Program-made: the position numbers and the translations under genes
The notes under the pieces: model-generated
The model's input: only the letters and a program-made list of their open reading frames with translations
Databases searched by the model: none
What the model was told of the DNA's origin: nothing
Part shown: one piece after another, positions 1 to 8,350 of the stretch
How the letters are laid out: every line of letters begins with the position of its first letter
How positions within the stretch are numbered: the stretch's first letter is position 1
NCBI RefSeq assembly: GCF_000517265.1
Contig: NZ_AYSJ01000015.1
Coordinates: forward strand, 51,905-114,138
DNA from: Photorhabdus khanii NC19
Lineage (GTDB): Bacteria > Pseudomonadota > Gammaproteobacteria > Enterobacterales > Enterobacteriaceae
Length of the DNA stretch: 62,234 bases
Direction: 5' to 3'

Positions 1-26
1 CAGAGAAAGTGCAACCCATCGTTCAT
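1..26 (-). CDS. 5' end of an unidentified gene (partial)
   Basis: Eight codons (MNDGLHFL) are visible before the window edge. The ATG follows an AAGGAG ribosome binding site at a 5-nt spacing and lies just after the decayed lipoprotein copy, on the same strand as the lipase module. The short N-terminus resembles what one sees in some VgrG or phage-spike-type proteins, but eight residues cannot establish that. The strong ribosome binding site supports a real gene; its function cannot be read here. Confidence 0.4.
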
Positions 27-47
27 AGGGACTCCTTATTTCGGGTG

Positions 48-160
48 TTACTTTATGTATTGATAATCGACTTCTTGTATTCGTTTGGACTGCATCATTG
101 ATAACAACCTGATATTAATGTGGCTAACAAAACCAATAAGCCTTGCTTGATATTTTTCAT
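48..160 (-). pseudogene. decayed third copy of the tandem lipoprotein
   Basis: The first 19 codons repeat the signal peptide and lipobox of the two intact neighbours (MKNIKQGLLVLL...LISGC) and then reach a stop. Directly after this, in other frames, come a short INDAVQTN stretch and the C-terminal end QEVDYQYIK, both also present in the intact copies. The gene therefore keeps its two ends but has lost most of its middle, with a small frameshift near the 3' end. It is a relic of a third immunity-type lipoprotein. Confidence 0.75.
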
Positions 161-180
161 GGTCAGTTTCCCCGATAAAA

Positions 181-915
181 TTACTTTATATACCGATAAT
201 CGATTTCTTGGGTATTGGTTTCAATGTGCCCATTTGGATATTCAACCCACTCCTTTTCTTTAGTCACGGTGATTTTAGGCATTTTGGTTTCATCCAGTTT
301 AGGCTTAAAGGTGATTTTCCATTCCGCTCCCGGAACTAACGTTAATCGAAAAGGGCGCATTCTCACTTCGCCCTGTAAGAATATTCTGTTCGGATGTTTT
401 TCAACCATCTTCAAAACAGGGTAAATAATGGGACTGTAATGAATGGTATTCGATGCTGCCGTTTCGCTAAGATTTGTTTGGATTGCATCGTTGATAAAGG
501 CGGTTAGACCCGTTCCTCCACCTCCCTCATATATAACAACATCTTTCATCAGATGACTAACATCGGTATAACCCACCGATACAAAGGCCCGGTCAATTTT
601 CCATTTACACCAGCCTCCGCCATTGAAAGGTAATTTCGCCTGAAAGTAACCCGTTTTCGGATCGGCCTTCACACTCAGACGTAATCCGTGATAGGTCGGT
701 ACCTTATAAAGAGATATATCTGCATGCCATTGATATTTTAGACAATATTTTGATATATACACAGCAGACACATTCGGTTTTGTGTATTTCGGAGCGACGC
801 CTTCTACCGTGATCCACTGATTCTTTTTAGGGGGAGAAAGCGGCTCATTTGGGTCAGCACAACCTGATATTAATGTGATTAACAACACTAATAAGAATTG
901 ATTGATATTTTTCAT
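181..915 (-). CDS. lipoprotein, likely immunity protein of the neighbouring lipase (copy 2)
   Basis: A 244-residue protein with a lipoprotein signal peptide ending in LISGC; alanine follows the cysteine, so outer-membrane sorting and a periplasmic location are expected. It is a clear paralog of the protein at 979-1734, sharing the N-terminus after the lipobox (ADPNEPLSPPK), a central KLPFNGGG..CKWKIDRAFV block and a C-terminal KPKLDETKMPK stretch. No enzymatic motif is visible. Position downstream of a lipase on the same strand matches the known arrangement of phospholipase effectors with periplasmic immunity lipoproteins (Tle/Tli of type VI secretion). Immunity is an inference from context; the lipoprotein call is firm. 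Confidence 0.75.
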   Translation of the reverse strand: MKNINQFLLVLLITLISGCADPNEPLSPPKKNQWITVEGVAPKYTKPNVSAVYISKYCLKYQWHADISLYKVPTYHGLRLSVKADPKTGYFQAKLPFNGGGWCKWKIDRAFVSVGYTDVSHLMKDVVIYEGGGGTGLTAFINDAIQTNLSETAASNTIHYSPIIYPVLKMVEKHPNRIFLQGEVRMRPFRLTLVPGAEWKITFKPKLDETKMPKITVTKEKEWVEYPNGHIETNTQEIDYRYIK

Positions 916-978
916 GGTAAATCTTCCTCAATACCTACCCCGTTATCCGTATAGCGTATTAAGGCTATATTTCCCCAT

Positions 979-1734
979 TTATTTTTCTGGAAGCTTTGAT
1001 GACGTTATTTTCCAGTAATCTATTGATTGCCGATTGAGATCGATTCGGCCATTTGGATATTCAACCCATTCACCTTTCTTTGTCACCGTCACCTTCGGCA
1101 TTTTGGTCTCATCCAGTTTAGGCTTAAAGATGATTTTCCATTCTGCTCCTGGCGTTAATTTCAACCGGAAAGGATACATATTTACTTTGCCTTGTAAGAA
1201 TATGCGTTTCGGGAATCCCTCCACTAGGTCCAAAACAGGATAAATAACCGGGCTGAAATCAATGGTATTTAAGGCCGCGATTTCGCTAATATTCGTCTGA
1301 ACTGCGTCGTTGATAAAGGCAGTTAAACCTGTTCCCTCTGCTCTTGGATTCTGGATAGCATCTTCAACCAAGTGACGTACATCGGTATAGCCTACTGTCA
1401 CGAAAGCCCGGTCAATTTTCCATTTGCATCGACCGCCACCATTGAAAGGTAATTTTGCCTGAAAATAACCGGTTTGTGGATCGGCCTTTACTTTCAGACG
1501 AAGGCCATTATAAGTTGGCACCTTATAAGGCGACATATCGGCGTGCAGCTGATATTCAAGGCAATCTTTTGAAATATACTCTGCTGATACATAGGGCTTT
1601 GTATATTTAGGTGCTACACCTTCAACTGTAATCCATTGATTTTCTTTAGGAGGAGAAAGCGGCTCATTTGGGTCAGCGCAACCTGATATTAATGTGATTA
1701 ACAAAACCAATAAGCTTTTCTTGATATTTATCAT
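979..1734 (-). CDS. lipoprotein, likely immunity protein of the neighbouring lipase (copy 1)
   Basis: A 251-residue paralog of the 181-915 product, with the same lipobox (LISGC) and the same conserved blocks. Its start codon overlaps the stop of the lipase gene by 4 bp (ends at 1734 and 1731), so the two are translationally coupled. This tight pairing makes it the best candidate for the cognate immunity protein, with the other copies as orphan variants. The tail (after KGEWVEYPNG) differs from copy 2 and carries a few extra residues. No enzymatic motif is visible. Confidence 0.8.
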   Translation of the reverse strand: MINIKKSLLVLLITLISGCADPNEPLSPPKENQWITVEGVAPKYTKPYVSAEYISKDCLEYQLHADMSPYKVPTYNGLRLKVKADPQTGYFQAKLPFNGGGRCKWKIDRAFVTVGYTDVRHLVEDAIQNPRAEGTGLTAFINDAVQTNISEIAALNTIDFSPVIYPVLDLVEGFPKRIFLQGKVNMYPFRLKLTPGAEWKIIFKPKLDETKMPKVTVTKKGEWVEYPNGRIDLNRQSIDYWKITSSKLPEK

Positions 1735-3617
1735 GATAAATCATCCTCAATTCCTACAGCATTATCCGTATAGCGTGTTAAGGCCAAAGACCCTTGTTTA
1801 TCTTGTTGAGTGCAAATCAGTGCTTGTTTCAACTGATGATCCATTTGTAAAAATAATGCATCGCGCTGCCGAATACCTTGAACAATATCGATTCTTTCAT
1901 TCAGAGTTTTTTCAAATAATTGTTCCTGATCCCGGAAAAAATGGTATTTGTCCGGTGCAACCAGTTCAGCAAGTCTCGCACCAATATAACGAGCATATTT
2001 CAGAGAACTATGATCAGGAAAACCCAGCGCATCCTTTACGGTCGGATTCTCATTCGACGGAAACCATTTGGCCTTATCCGCATCATTTATCTGCTTAAAA
2101 AATCCTTTCTGAATCTCGCCAGCATCTTTCAGATTATTTTCTGTTTCACTGTTGAGTGACGGAATTAAATACAGTTTTGTTTTGGTGGGTAAGGTGGTCC
2201 TCAGCCGAACATGATTACTGGGGTTACGTTCTTCCAACCATTCAATAACCAAATTAATTTTACAAAAGTGTACTATTTTTCCGTGATGCAAGAAAATTTC
2301 ACCGCTGCTGGTAAAATCGAGCAATTCAACAGGGCTAAATAAATAGCCTAGTGGCCCCCAGCAATCATACAGCCAGTTATCCAGATTTTTCTCCGGCGGT
2401 AAAGAGGGGATAGGATCATCTTCATTCACATGGCGGTAATGGGTGATATCTACCAGTTCCCGTACCGCACTAAGGGTTAACACTCGCGGCATTCCGTAGC
2501 TGTAAAAACACGGATCATATTCTTTCAGTTGCGCGCAATGCAGTAATGCCAGTGCACCGCCCAGGCTGTGACCACAGACAAATAACCGTTTGCTTGTAAC
2601 CAGCCTGATAATATCAGGAAATACTTCTTGATTCTTATCACTGGGAACGCTTAGCTTACCAACCAGATTAAAGGCCTCCCAGAACCCTGCATGCACTTTG
2701 CCACTGTGAATAAACTCACTGCACAGTGTTTTCTCATCACAGCCCAACCCCAAAGGCTGGTACGTCGCATCCGTAATGGCATCCGTCATATTGGTTGTGC
2801 CCCGCCAGCTGACAATCACATCATGCTGACTGGCCGCATAAAACAGCTGAGTATTACCCTGTTTATTATCCTCTGTTTTTGAGTTAATAAACTCCACCCG
2901 GGTATAACGCTCACTAAACGGCACATCGTAAACAATGGGCGTTGCCGACAATTCCTCCACTTTATAGGGAAAGGTTGAAACATCCACCATTTGCCGGTTA
3001 AAAAAATGTTTAACAGAACCTTCAACATCAACATCCCCACCGGCATAAGCCAGCACACTCATTAAACACTGGTTATGTGCATTGACAATGGAATACTCTT
3101 TTTGATGATGTAGCTGTAATACCCAAGCCCGGAACGGGCATATTTCCAGAACATGCCGACAGTTTAGATGGCGGGAATAAAACCCTTTGGGTTCCGGATC
3201 TGGAAAATGATAGGGAGGTGGAATTTTTTTAGGATCATTCCAATCATCAATCACCGGCAGCCCATCACTGATCTGCCCGATAGTCACATAGTGATAGTAA
3301 TGGCCTTCCGCTTCCGCTTTCGGCTTCACCATCGACGCCGCTTCACCGCGTATTTCCCGCAACGGGCGCTGTTCCATTTCATCGGCCAACGATTGGGCGT
3401 GGATATACAAGGTCACTGGATAAGCTGACAGGTCTTCTTCCCTGAGCACCCCGAAACCATCCGTCGTCCCCTTGCGCACATGATCCGGTAGTCCCCGGCT
3501 TATCAGGCCATAAGGCACATTGATGAGCGGTTTTCCCTGCTCATCCACCAACTGAAATTCCACCCAGTGTTTCAAACGCCTGCAATCAAGACATTCACGC
3601 GGATCTAATTGACTCAT
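1731..3617 (-). CDS. class 3 lipase, probable secreted (type VI) effector
   Basis: A 628-residue protein. The central region (about 255-460) is a class 3 lipase alpha/beta-hydrolase fold: nucleophile elbow GHSLGG at 349-354 (Ser351), the following YSYGMPRV strand, an HVNEDDPIPSLPP segment near 396-408 with the likely catalytic Asp, and LHHGKIVHF further on with the likely His. The first 90 residues form a separate domain (HWVEFQLVDEQGKPL) of a kind seen at the front of T6SS cargo proteins. The C-terminal third is unassigned. There is no signal peptide, which fits export by a contact-dependent machine. Two and a half copies of a periplasmic lipoprotein follow it. A good AGAGGAAA ribosome binding site precedes the ATG. 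Effector status is inference. Confidence 0.8.
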   Translation of the reverse strand: MSQLDPRECLDCRRLKHWVEFQLVDEQGKPLINVPYGLISRGLPDHVRKGTTDGFGVLREEDLSAYPVTLYIHAQSLADEMEQRPLREIRGEAASMVKPKAEAEGHYYHYVTIGQISDGLPVIDDWNDPKKIPPPYHFPDPEPKGFYSRHLNCRHVLEICPFRAWVLQLHHQKEYSIVNAHNQCLMSVLAYAGGDVDVEGSVKHFFNRQMVDVSTFPYKVEELSATPIVYDVPFSERYTRVEFINSKTEDNKQGNTQLFYAASQHDVIVSWRGTTNMTDAITDATYQPLGLGCDEKTLCSEFIHSGKVHAGFWEAFNLVGKLSVPSDKNQEVFPDIIRLVTSKRLFVCGHSLGGALALLHCAQLKEYDPCFYSYGMPRVLTLSAVRELVDITHYRHVNEDDPIPSLPPEKNLDNWLYDCWGPLGYLFSPVELLDFTSSGEIFLHHGKIVHFCKINLVIEWLEERNPSNHVRLRTTLPTKTKLYLIPSLNSETENNLKDAGEIQKGFFKQINDADKAKWFPSNENPTVKDALGFPDHSSLKYARYIGARLAELVAPDKYHFFRDQEQLFEKTLNERIDIVQGIRQRDALFLQMDHQLKQALICTQQDKQGSLALTRYTDNAVGIEDDLS

Positions 3618-4735
3618 CAGTGTTGTTTCCTCTGCTTGCTATTAAAGGTAGCAAAAATCCTATTACCACAGACAGAAAACCCAGCTCTATGCGGTGAGTA
3701 ATAACAAATTGAACGACAGGAAGACAGCAATGTATTCCAATCGATTAATCCCTTTGAATAAAGGGAACAGAAGTTGAAATTCCCTTCATATTGTTCATAT
3801 GATGGAAATTAAAGTAATAGTTATTAAATTTTCATCAGATAGCAAGCGTTTTTTATAAATTTACAAAAATATAAATTTGTAAGGAAATGTTACAAACTCA
3901 GTACGGATTCAATTATTTTCAATCTAATAAGCTATAAAAAGGACAGTAATATACTATTTTATCAGAAAAATAATCCACGATAGATAAAACAGTTTCTCAT
4001 TCATTTAAATTCCGTCAAATTATCATTTTGGTAGAATAATACATTGATTTTTAATCAAAAAAATATACTTTCCCCAACCTGTTGTGATAACCAATAACGT
4101 TATCTATTTAATTGTTTCACTAATATCTCATTATTCATTAAATACCGGGGGTAAGTAAGGATATTACCCTTTGGTGATGACAGTAGAAACAGGAGTAAAA
4201 ATTATCCACCCTCTTGAAATAAAATAGCCGGCAGACGCCGAAAGTCATCCTGTCGGTAATAAGGATTCTGAGGTTATCTCATGTATTTTCGTGGAGAGAA
4301 ATACAGATAACCTGAGATTGGTTGCCGTGCATAGCACAATTTACGCTGAAAGCAATGGCGGCTTGTAAGAAAAGTCATCGATGAAGCAAAAACGGATGCC
4401 AATGAATTCTCATCCCCGTGGACGCGAGGAACAGTATTTGAAGTCAATCGAATTATCACATCATTTATGGTTCATCTCCGTTGATTCGGATAACATGTCA
4501 TTCATAATTCATATGGATTCCTTTATCGTAAATCTGATGAAGTATGAAAATGATAATAATAACCTATTAAGTAAAAAACAATCTGCGAGATATAAAAATC
4601 TTTTGTTGATCTAATGACGTCTCTTTCATGGTATTTTGATGAATCTGATTTATCTTTAATGATGATAGTAAAAACAATGAAAGTTATCGGCGATTTATAC
4701 ACTATTATTTAAGAAACTTTAACAATAGGTGAATT
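3618..4735. other. long intergenic region without a supported gene
   Basis: About 1.1 kb, mostly AT-rich. Two short open frames (minus 4274-4459 and plus 4381-4614) have no ribosome binding site and no recognisable protein character, so I do not call them. The only clear structure is the long imperfect hairpin at 4268-4316. The end near 3640 must hold the promoter of the lipase gene and the other end that of ynbA. Confidence 0.6.
4268..4316. repeat. long imperfect hairpin in intergenic DNA
   Basis: Two arms reading CTgAGGTTATCT-cat-GTATTT and AAATACAGATAACCTgAG can pair over about 17 positions with a 3-nt bulge, around a loop of about 10 nt. No run of T follows on either strand, so it is not an intrinsic terminator. 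It could be a mobile-element end, a processed RNA stem or a regulatory palindrome. No neighbour claims it. Confidence 0.6.
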
Positions 4736-5344
4736 ATGACATTATATGATATAAAACCAAAGTTTCAAAACTTACTCAGACCTTGGGTGATACGCCTTTA
4801 TCAACGTGGTGTTACTGCTAATCAGGTGACGCTGTGTGCAATGATAACCTCGGTGATTGTAGGTGGAATTCTGGCATTTTTTCCTTATCCACATCTTTTT
4901 CTTCTCTTACCTCTTTTTCTATTTTTCCGTATGGCGCTTAATGCTATTGATGGCATGTTGGCAAGAGAGTTTAATCAGCAATCCCGATTGGGTGCCGTAT
5001 TAAATGAAATAGGTGATATCGTGTCTGATTTTGCGTTATATTTACCTTTTGCTCTTTTAGCGAATACATCGCTTTGGTTAGTTATTTTTACTGTGATATT
5101 TGCCATATCTACTGAGTTTTGTGGTGTTGTTGCGCAGACCTTGACTGGTATACGCAGTTATAAAGGACCTCTAGGGAAAAGCGATCGGGCTTTCTTACTG
5201 GGTGTTTATGGGATATGTATCGCACTTTGGCCGCAATCATTGGTTCATTCCAATTATATTTTCATTGCAGCAATATTATTACTGTTCTGGACGTGCATTA
5301 ATCGTTGTCGGGATGCGATTGGGCAGCCTAAACAAGAGGAATGA
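4736..5344 (+). CDS. ynbA: CDP-alcohol phosphatidyltransferase family membrane protein YnbA
   Basis: A 202-residue integral membrane protein close in length and sequence to E. coli YnbA, including the start MTLYDIKP and the block TRIYLL-free RMALNAIDGMLARE. The family motif is D-x2-DG-x2-AR-x8-G-x3-D-x3-D. Here DG (72-73), AR (76-77), G86 and D94 are present, but the first Asp is Asn69 and the third is Asn90. The same substitutions occur in YnbA, so the catalytic metal site of this subfamily is unusual. In E. coli ynbA sits with ynbBCD; here it stands alone. A weak ribosome binding site (AATAGGTG) precedes the ATG. Its substrate is unknown. Confidence 0.85.
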   Translation: MTLYDIKPKFQNLLRPWVIRLYQRGVTANQVTLCAMITSVIVGGILAFFPYPHLFLLLPLFLFFRMALNAIDGMLAREFNQQSRLGAVLNEIGDIVSDFALYLPFALLANTSLWLVIFTVIFAISTEFCGVVAQTLTGIRSYKGPLGKSDRAFLLGVYGICIALWPQSLVHSNYIFIAAILLLFWTCINRCRDAIGQPKQEE

Positions 5345-5561
5345 CGATATATCTCTTTCACATCGCTATGGAAGGTATGACGCTGTGTAAAGTGCAGGTG
5401 CAGTTTGACTGGCAGTAATCTGAAAACACCACTGAAACTGCACTCGATACTGAATTATGTATCACCTATTCCGTGAGAAAAATAAGTTCAAATTAAGCAC
5501 CAGTGTCCGTAGTAGTGATTCATCTGAAATTTTTCTCTGTGATGATAGGTTTATCCTATGA

Positions 5562-6179
5562 TTAGGCTTCGTAGTTCCATAAGGGATAGTGACGGTCTCG
5601 TGACCAGCGATAATAGAGCGCTAAAAAGGCATTAATATTGTCCGGATAGAATTGCTCTGGGTCGAAATGTTCATTTTCAGGCAAACCAAGCGATTCATTT
5701 ATCCATTGTAGTGTTTCTTCATATTCTTCATGGTCAGGATCATTAAGTATTTCTATTTGGTTTTCATAGCCATAAATACCACCGGTATCTTCAAGAGGAC
5801 ATGCGCGGGCACCATCCAGACAGTAAAAAGGCAGCGGAAGATCATTCTCAGGATAATGACTGTTTTCTAAAACAATTTCATGTTCCCAGTTATCGCCAAA
5901 ATCATAGAGATAGGTAAACGCTCGACCTTTTTGTTTAATCAGATCAACCAAGCGATATAAACATTCTTCCTTGCTATCAGACGGGCTTTCTGGCATTTCT
6001 GTTAGTCGCAGTTTGCCAATACGAAATTCATGTAGATGGCTATCTTGCCATCCCATAACAATTTGTATCACATCATGCAGCCTGTCGAGTGAAATAGAGG
6101 CGGGAACGACAAATTGTCGCCAGATAGCGGGTTGTGAGTCTGTAAGCGTTATTTTTAACTGATAGAATTTCTCGTTCAT
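5562..6179 (-). CDS. plasmid pRiA4b ORF-3 family protein
   Basis: A 205-residue soluble acidic protein. The start (FYQLKITLTDSQPAIWRQFVVPASISLDRLHDVIQIVMGW) and the later YLYDFGDNWEHEI block are the hallmarks of the pRiA4b_ORF3 domain, whose biochemical role is unknown. The gene begins 24 bp after the hipA stop, with its own GGAGATTAGTAATG initiation site. It is therefore probably the third gene of the hipBA transcription unit and under the same autoregulation. No catalytic motif is evident. Confidence 0.85.
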   Translation of the reverse strand: MNEKFYQLKITLTDSQPAIWRQFVVPASISLDRLHDVIQIVMGWQDSHLHEFRIGKLRLTEMPESPSDSKEECLYRLVDLIKQKGRAFTYLYDFGDNWEHEIVLENSHYPENDLPLPFYCLDGARACPLEDTGGIYGYENQIEILNDPDHEEYEETLQWINESLGLPENEHFDPEQFYPDNINAFLALYYRWSRDRHYPLWNYEA

Positions 6180-6203
6180 TACTAATCTCCTATAGTTGTA
6201 GGA

Positions 6204-7451
6204 TTATTCTTTCAATGTGTTCCATCTGTTGTCAATATTTCGTTGAATTTCTCTGGCTAAAATTGCTGGAATACCAACATGTTCTGCTTCTGTATGAAAA
6301 TCTTTGGCTATGTCATAAATTTCAGCGGCTATATTCATAATCGCTTTTGCGCCTGCTAACCCGGCCTGACCTGCCATTAATCCCATTGTCTGTTTTGTTA
6401 TTGTCGAGCCATAGCCATTGAAAGCGGTCATATGTTCATTATAGCGTGATGGACTATACATAATGTCGTAGAAAGGGGAAATACGCCAGTTATCATTATC
6501 GTCGGCCAGGAAAGCGAAGTTCTTTGCATGGTCATCTTGGTTTATCATCAGATAGTTAAATATGGCTCTGTAGAGAAATTTCTTGGCTTCATTAGTGTTA
6601 CATAACATTCGGGTCGCTTTGATCAATTCGATATAATCCAGCGAAGGTTCTCTGAAAGGAGCATCCAGTAACCCGCAAGCAGAAATCATATGAAAACGCC
6701 TTTGTTCACCTATACAGTCAAAACGGGATTGCTGTAACCAATATTGCCCATTCCCGGCATCAAATAACTCAAAATCGGAAACTTCAATATTTACGCGTTC
6801 TGCTATTTTCATATAGATATATTCAACAAGGCTTTCATGATGCCCTAGCGCAAATTTTTCTGAGGTCAATTTGATAATCAGTTTTTCGCCAATAGCATCT
6901 TGTTTTGTGGTAAAAGTCCCATTTGCCAGTTTGGTTACATTAAGTTTTGGTCTTGCACCACCTGAACTCCCTGCGTTCATTAGGTGTGCTATTAGGTGAG
7001 ATTCCGTTCCTTCAAATTCTTTAACGGCTTCTGTACCTAATGTAATGAGTTCTATATCTTGATATTTGTCTCTGTTTTCAATTTGTATTTCAGGCTCATA
7101 GGATAAAGCGCCAGGGCCACGATTGCCGATAAACGCCAGTCTTTCCAATGCTGTGATATTTTGGGGAATATAACCATTTTGGCGGAAAACGCGATTCATC
7201 AAATATAATCCCCATCCATCGGGCAAGCTATCACCAAAAACGCCATGTAATCCGTAGTGAGGTTGATAGGGTGCTTTTTGCAATGAATCATCGTACTCAA
7301 GATTAAATGGAGCAATAGAGCTTTTATGTGCTGATAAATAATTATCATCGTATTGAAAGTAAACTCCGCTGCTGTTTTCAGCTAATTTACCGACGTTCTC
7401 CACGTTTCCATTACTGAATCTGCGCTTTACCAGTAAAGGGATATTAAGCAT
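6204..7451 (-). CDS. hipA: HipA-type serine/threonine kinase toxin
   Basis: A 415-residue HipA-family protein. It has the N-terminal HipA subdomain (residues 1-100), a Gly/Ser-rich loop SSGGARPK at 162-169, the kinase catalytic motif NQDDHAKN at 304-311 (HipA N-x-D-x-H-x-K-N) and the metal-binding FYDIMYSP with Asp329. All catalytic residues are in place, so it looks active. Known family members phosphorylate aminoacyl-tRNA synthetases and induce growth arrest; the target of this one is not readable. Its start overlaps the end of hipB by 8 bp. Length is slightly below E. coli HipA (440). Confidence 0.92.
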   Translation of the reverse strand: MLNIPLLVKRRFSNGNVENVGKLAENSSGVYFQYDDNYLSAHKSSIAPFNLEYDDSLQKAPYQPHYGLHGVFGDSLPDGWGLYLMNRVFRQNGYIPQNITALERLAFIGNRGPGALSYEPEIQIENRDKYQDIELITLGTEAVKEFEGTESHLIAHLMNAGSSGGARPKLNVTKLANGTFTTKQDAIGEKLIIKLTSEKFALGHHESLVEYIYMKIAERVNIEVSDFELFDAGNGQYWLQQSRFDCIGEQRRFHMISACGLLDAPFREPSLDYIELIKATRMLCNTNEAKKFLYRAIFNYLMINQDDHAKNFAFLADDNDNWRISPFYDIMYSPSRYNEHMTAFNGYGSTITKQTMGLMAGQAGLAGAKAIMNIAAEIYDIAKDFHTEAEHVGIPAILAREIQRNIDNRWNTLKE

Positions 7452-7716
7452 GTTTTAAAACCTCTTCGATACTTTGGGGATGGGGTTTTATTTTGGTTAT
7501 CTGATGAATATCATTGAGATTGCACAGTGCATCATAAAGCATTAAGAATTGTCTTAAAGAGATATTACCTGTTGCTTCAAACTTTCGAATCGTACTGTTA
7601 GGGACACCGGAATGTTGCGCTAGTGCCTCAATGGATAACTTACGGTTTTTGCGAACTTTCTTCAGATATGTCTTAAACGCAATCTGAGTGTCGTATGGGG
7701 TATTTAGTGATAGCAT
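7444..7716 (-). CDS. hipB: HipB-type antitoxin, HTH XRE family
   Basis: A 90-residue DNA-binding protein with an XRE helix-turn-helix (KLSIEALAQHSGVPNSTIRKFE). I chose the ATG at 7716 (MLSLNTPYDTQ), preceded by an AGGTG site, over the upstream in-frame ATG at 7779, because the longer version would start inside the paired operator. It neutralises HipA and should repress its own operon through the two palindromes just upstream. The 8-bp overlap with hipA enforces coupled synthesis. Confidence 0.88.
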   Translation of the reverse strand: MLSLNTPYDTQIAFKTYLKKVRKNRKLSIEALAQHSGVPNSTIRKFEATGNISLRQFLMLYDALCNLNDIHQITKIKPHPQSIEEVLKHA

Positions 7717-7741
7717 TTCAGCACCTATTGAATTGGAAATA

Positions 7742-7800
7742 TTGCTACTATGATAGCAAAAATAGGGTATTTTTGCCATTTTTTGCTATCATAGTGGCAA
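7742..7800. promoter_or_regulatory. twin palindromic operators of the hipBA operon
   Basis: Two 18-bp palindromes flank a 23-bp spacer: 7742-7759 (TTGCTACTATGATAGCAA) and 7783-7800 (TTGCTATCATAGTGGCAA). Each is TTGCTA-N6-TAGCAA with at most one change, and the two are also inverted relative to each other. Their centres are 41 bp apart, about four helical turns, so two dimers would sit on the same DNA face. This is the expected layout for cooperative HipB autorepression, though the word differs from the E. coli HipB site (TATCC-N8-GGATA). Confidence 0.8.
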
Positions 7801-8350
7801 TTTTGTGATGGTGAACGCCAGGGCTTTTAGATCTTATGGATTAAGTACATTATTTATCTTTGATTTTGACCCTTTTTTCTACTATTTGCAGCTGTTTTCA
7901 TAACACACTCCAGATCATAATTTATGTGCATAATTATAGCTCACAGATAATGAGCACAACCAGAAAATCCCAGAATTTTTGTTATTAATAGGAAAACGCA
8001 ATTTATTTACATATTTTTAATCAAATATTGCAGATCAATAACTAAAAATCTTATATCCTAACTGGCTAAAGAAGTTCTGAACTAAACGACAGCGAGATGA
8101 TAAAGTGTTTTTTAGGTATTCGTTTTACTATTTAGTATAAAAATCTGAGTGATGTCGTTTAAAGTTGCATAAAGAATAGATGATATGTGGAATATAATCG
8201 TGTTGAACAAAATATTAGCACAACGGATTGCATTCAAGCTGGGGATTGATCAACCATAGATATTTTAATTTTGCAAAATTATCCATATTGGTAAGAAAAA
8301 ATTATAAATTTTTGAGTATCTCTTCTATAAATTAAGGAAACGAGTTAGTT
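7801..8350. other. intergenic region between hipB and the PEtN transferase gene
   Basis: About 550 bp of AT-rich DNA between divergent genes. It contains a small palindrome (GCTCA-N7-TGAGC near 7939) but no convincing ORF, RNA gene or terminator. It should hold the promoter of the gene starting at 8351; I cannot pick a -35/-10 pair with confidence. Confidence 0.5.

Noticed and set aside
4381-4614. 77-codon plus-strand ORF in the gap before ynbA
   Set aside because: No ribosome binding site, no family resemblance, odd composition; it also overlaps an equally weak minus-strand frame.
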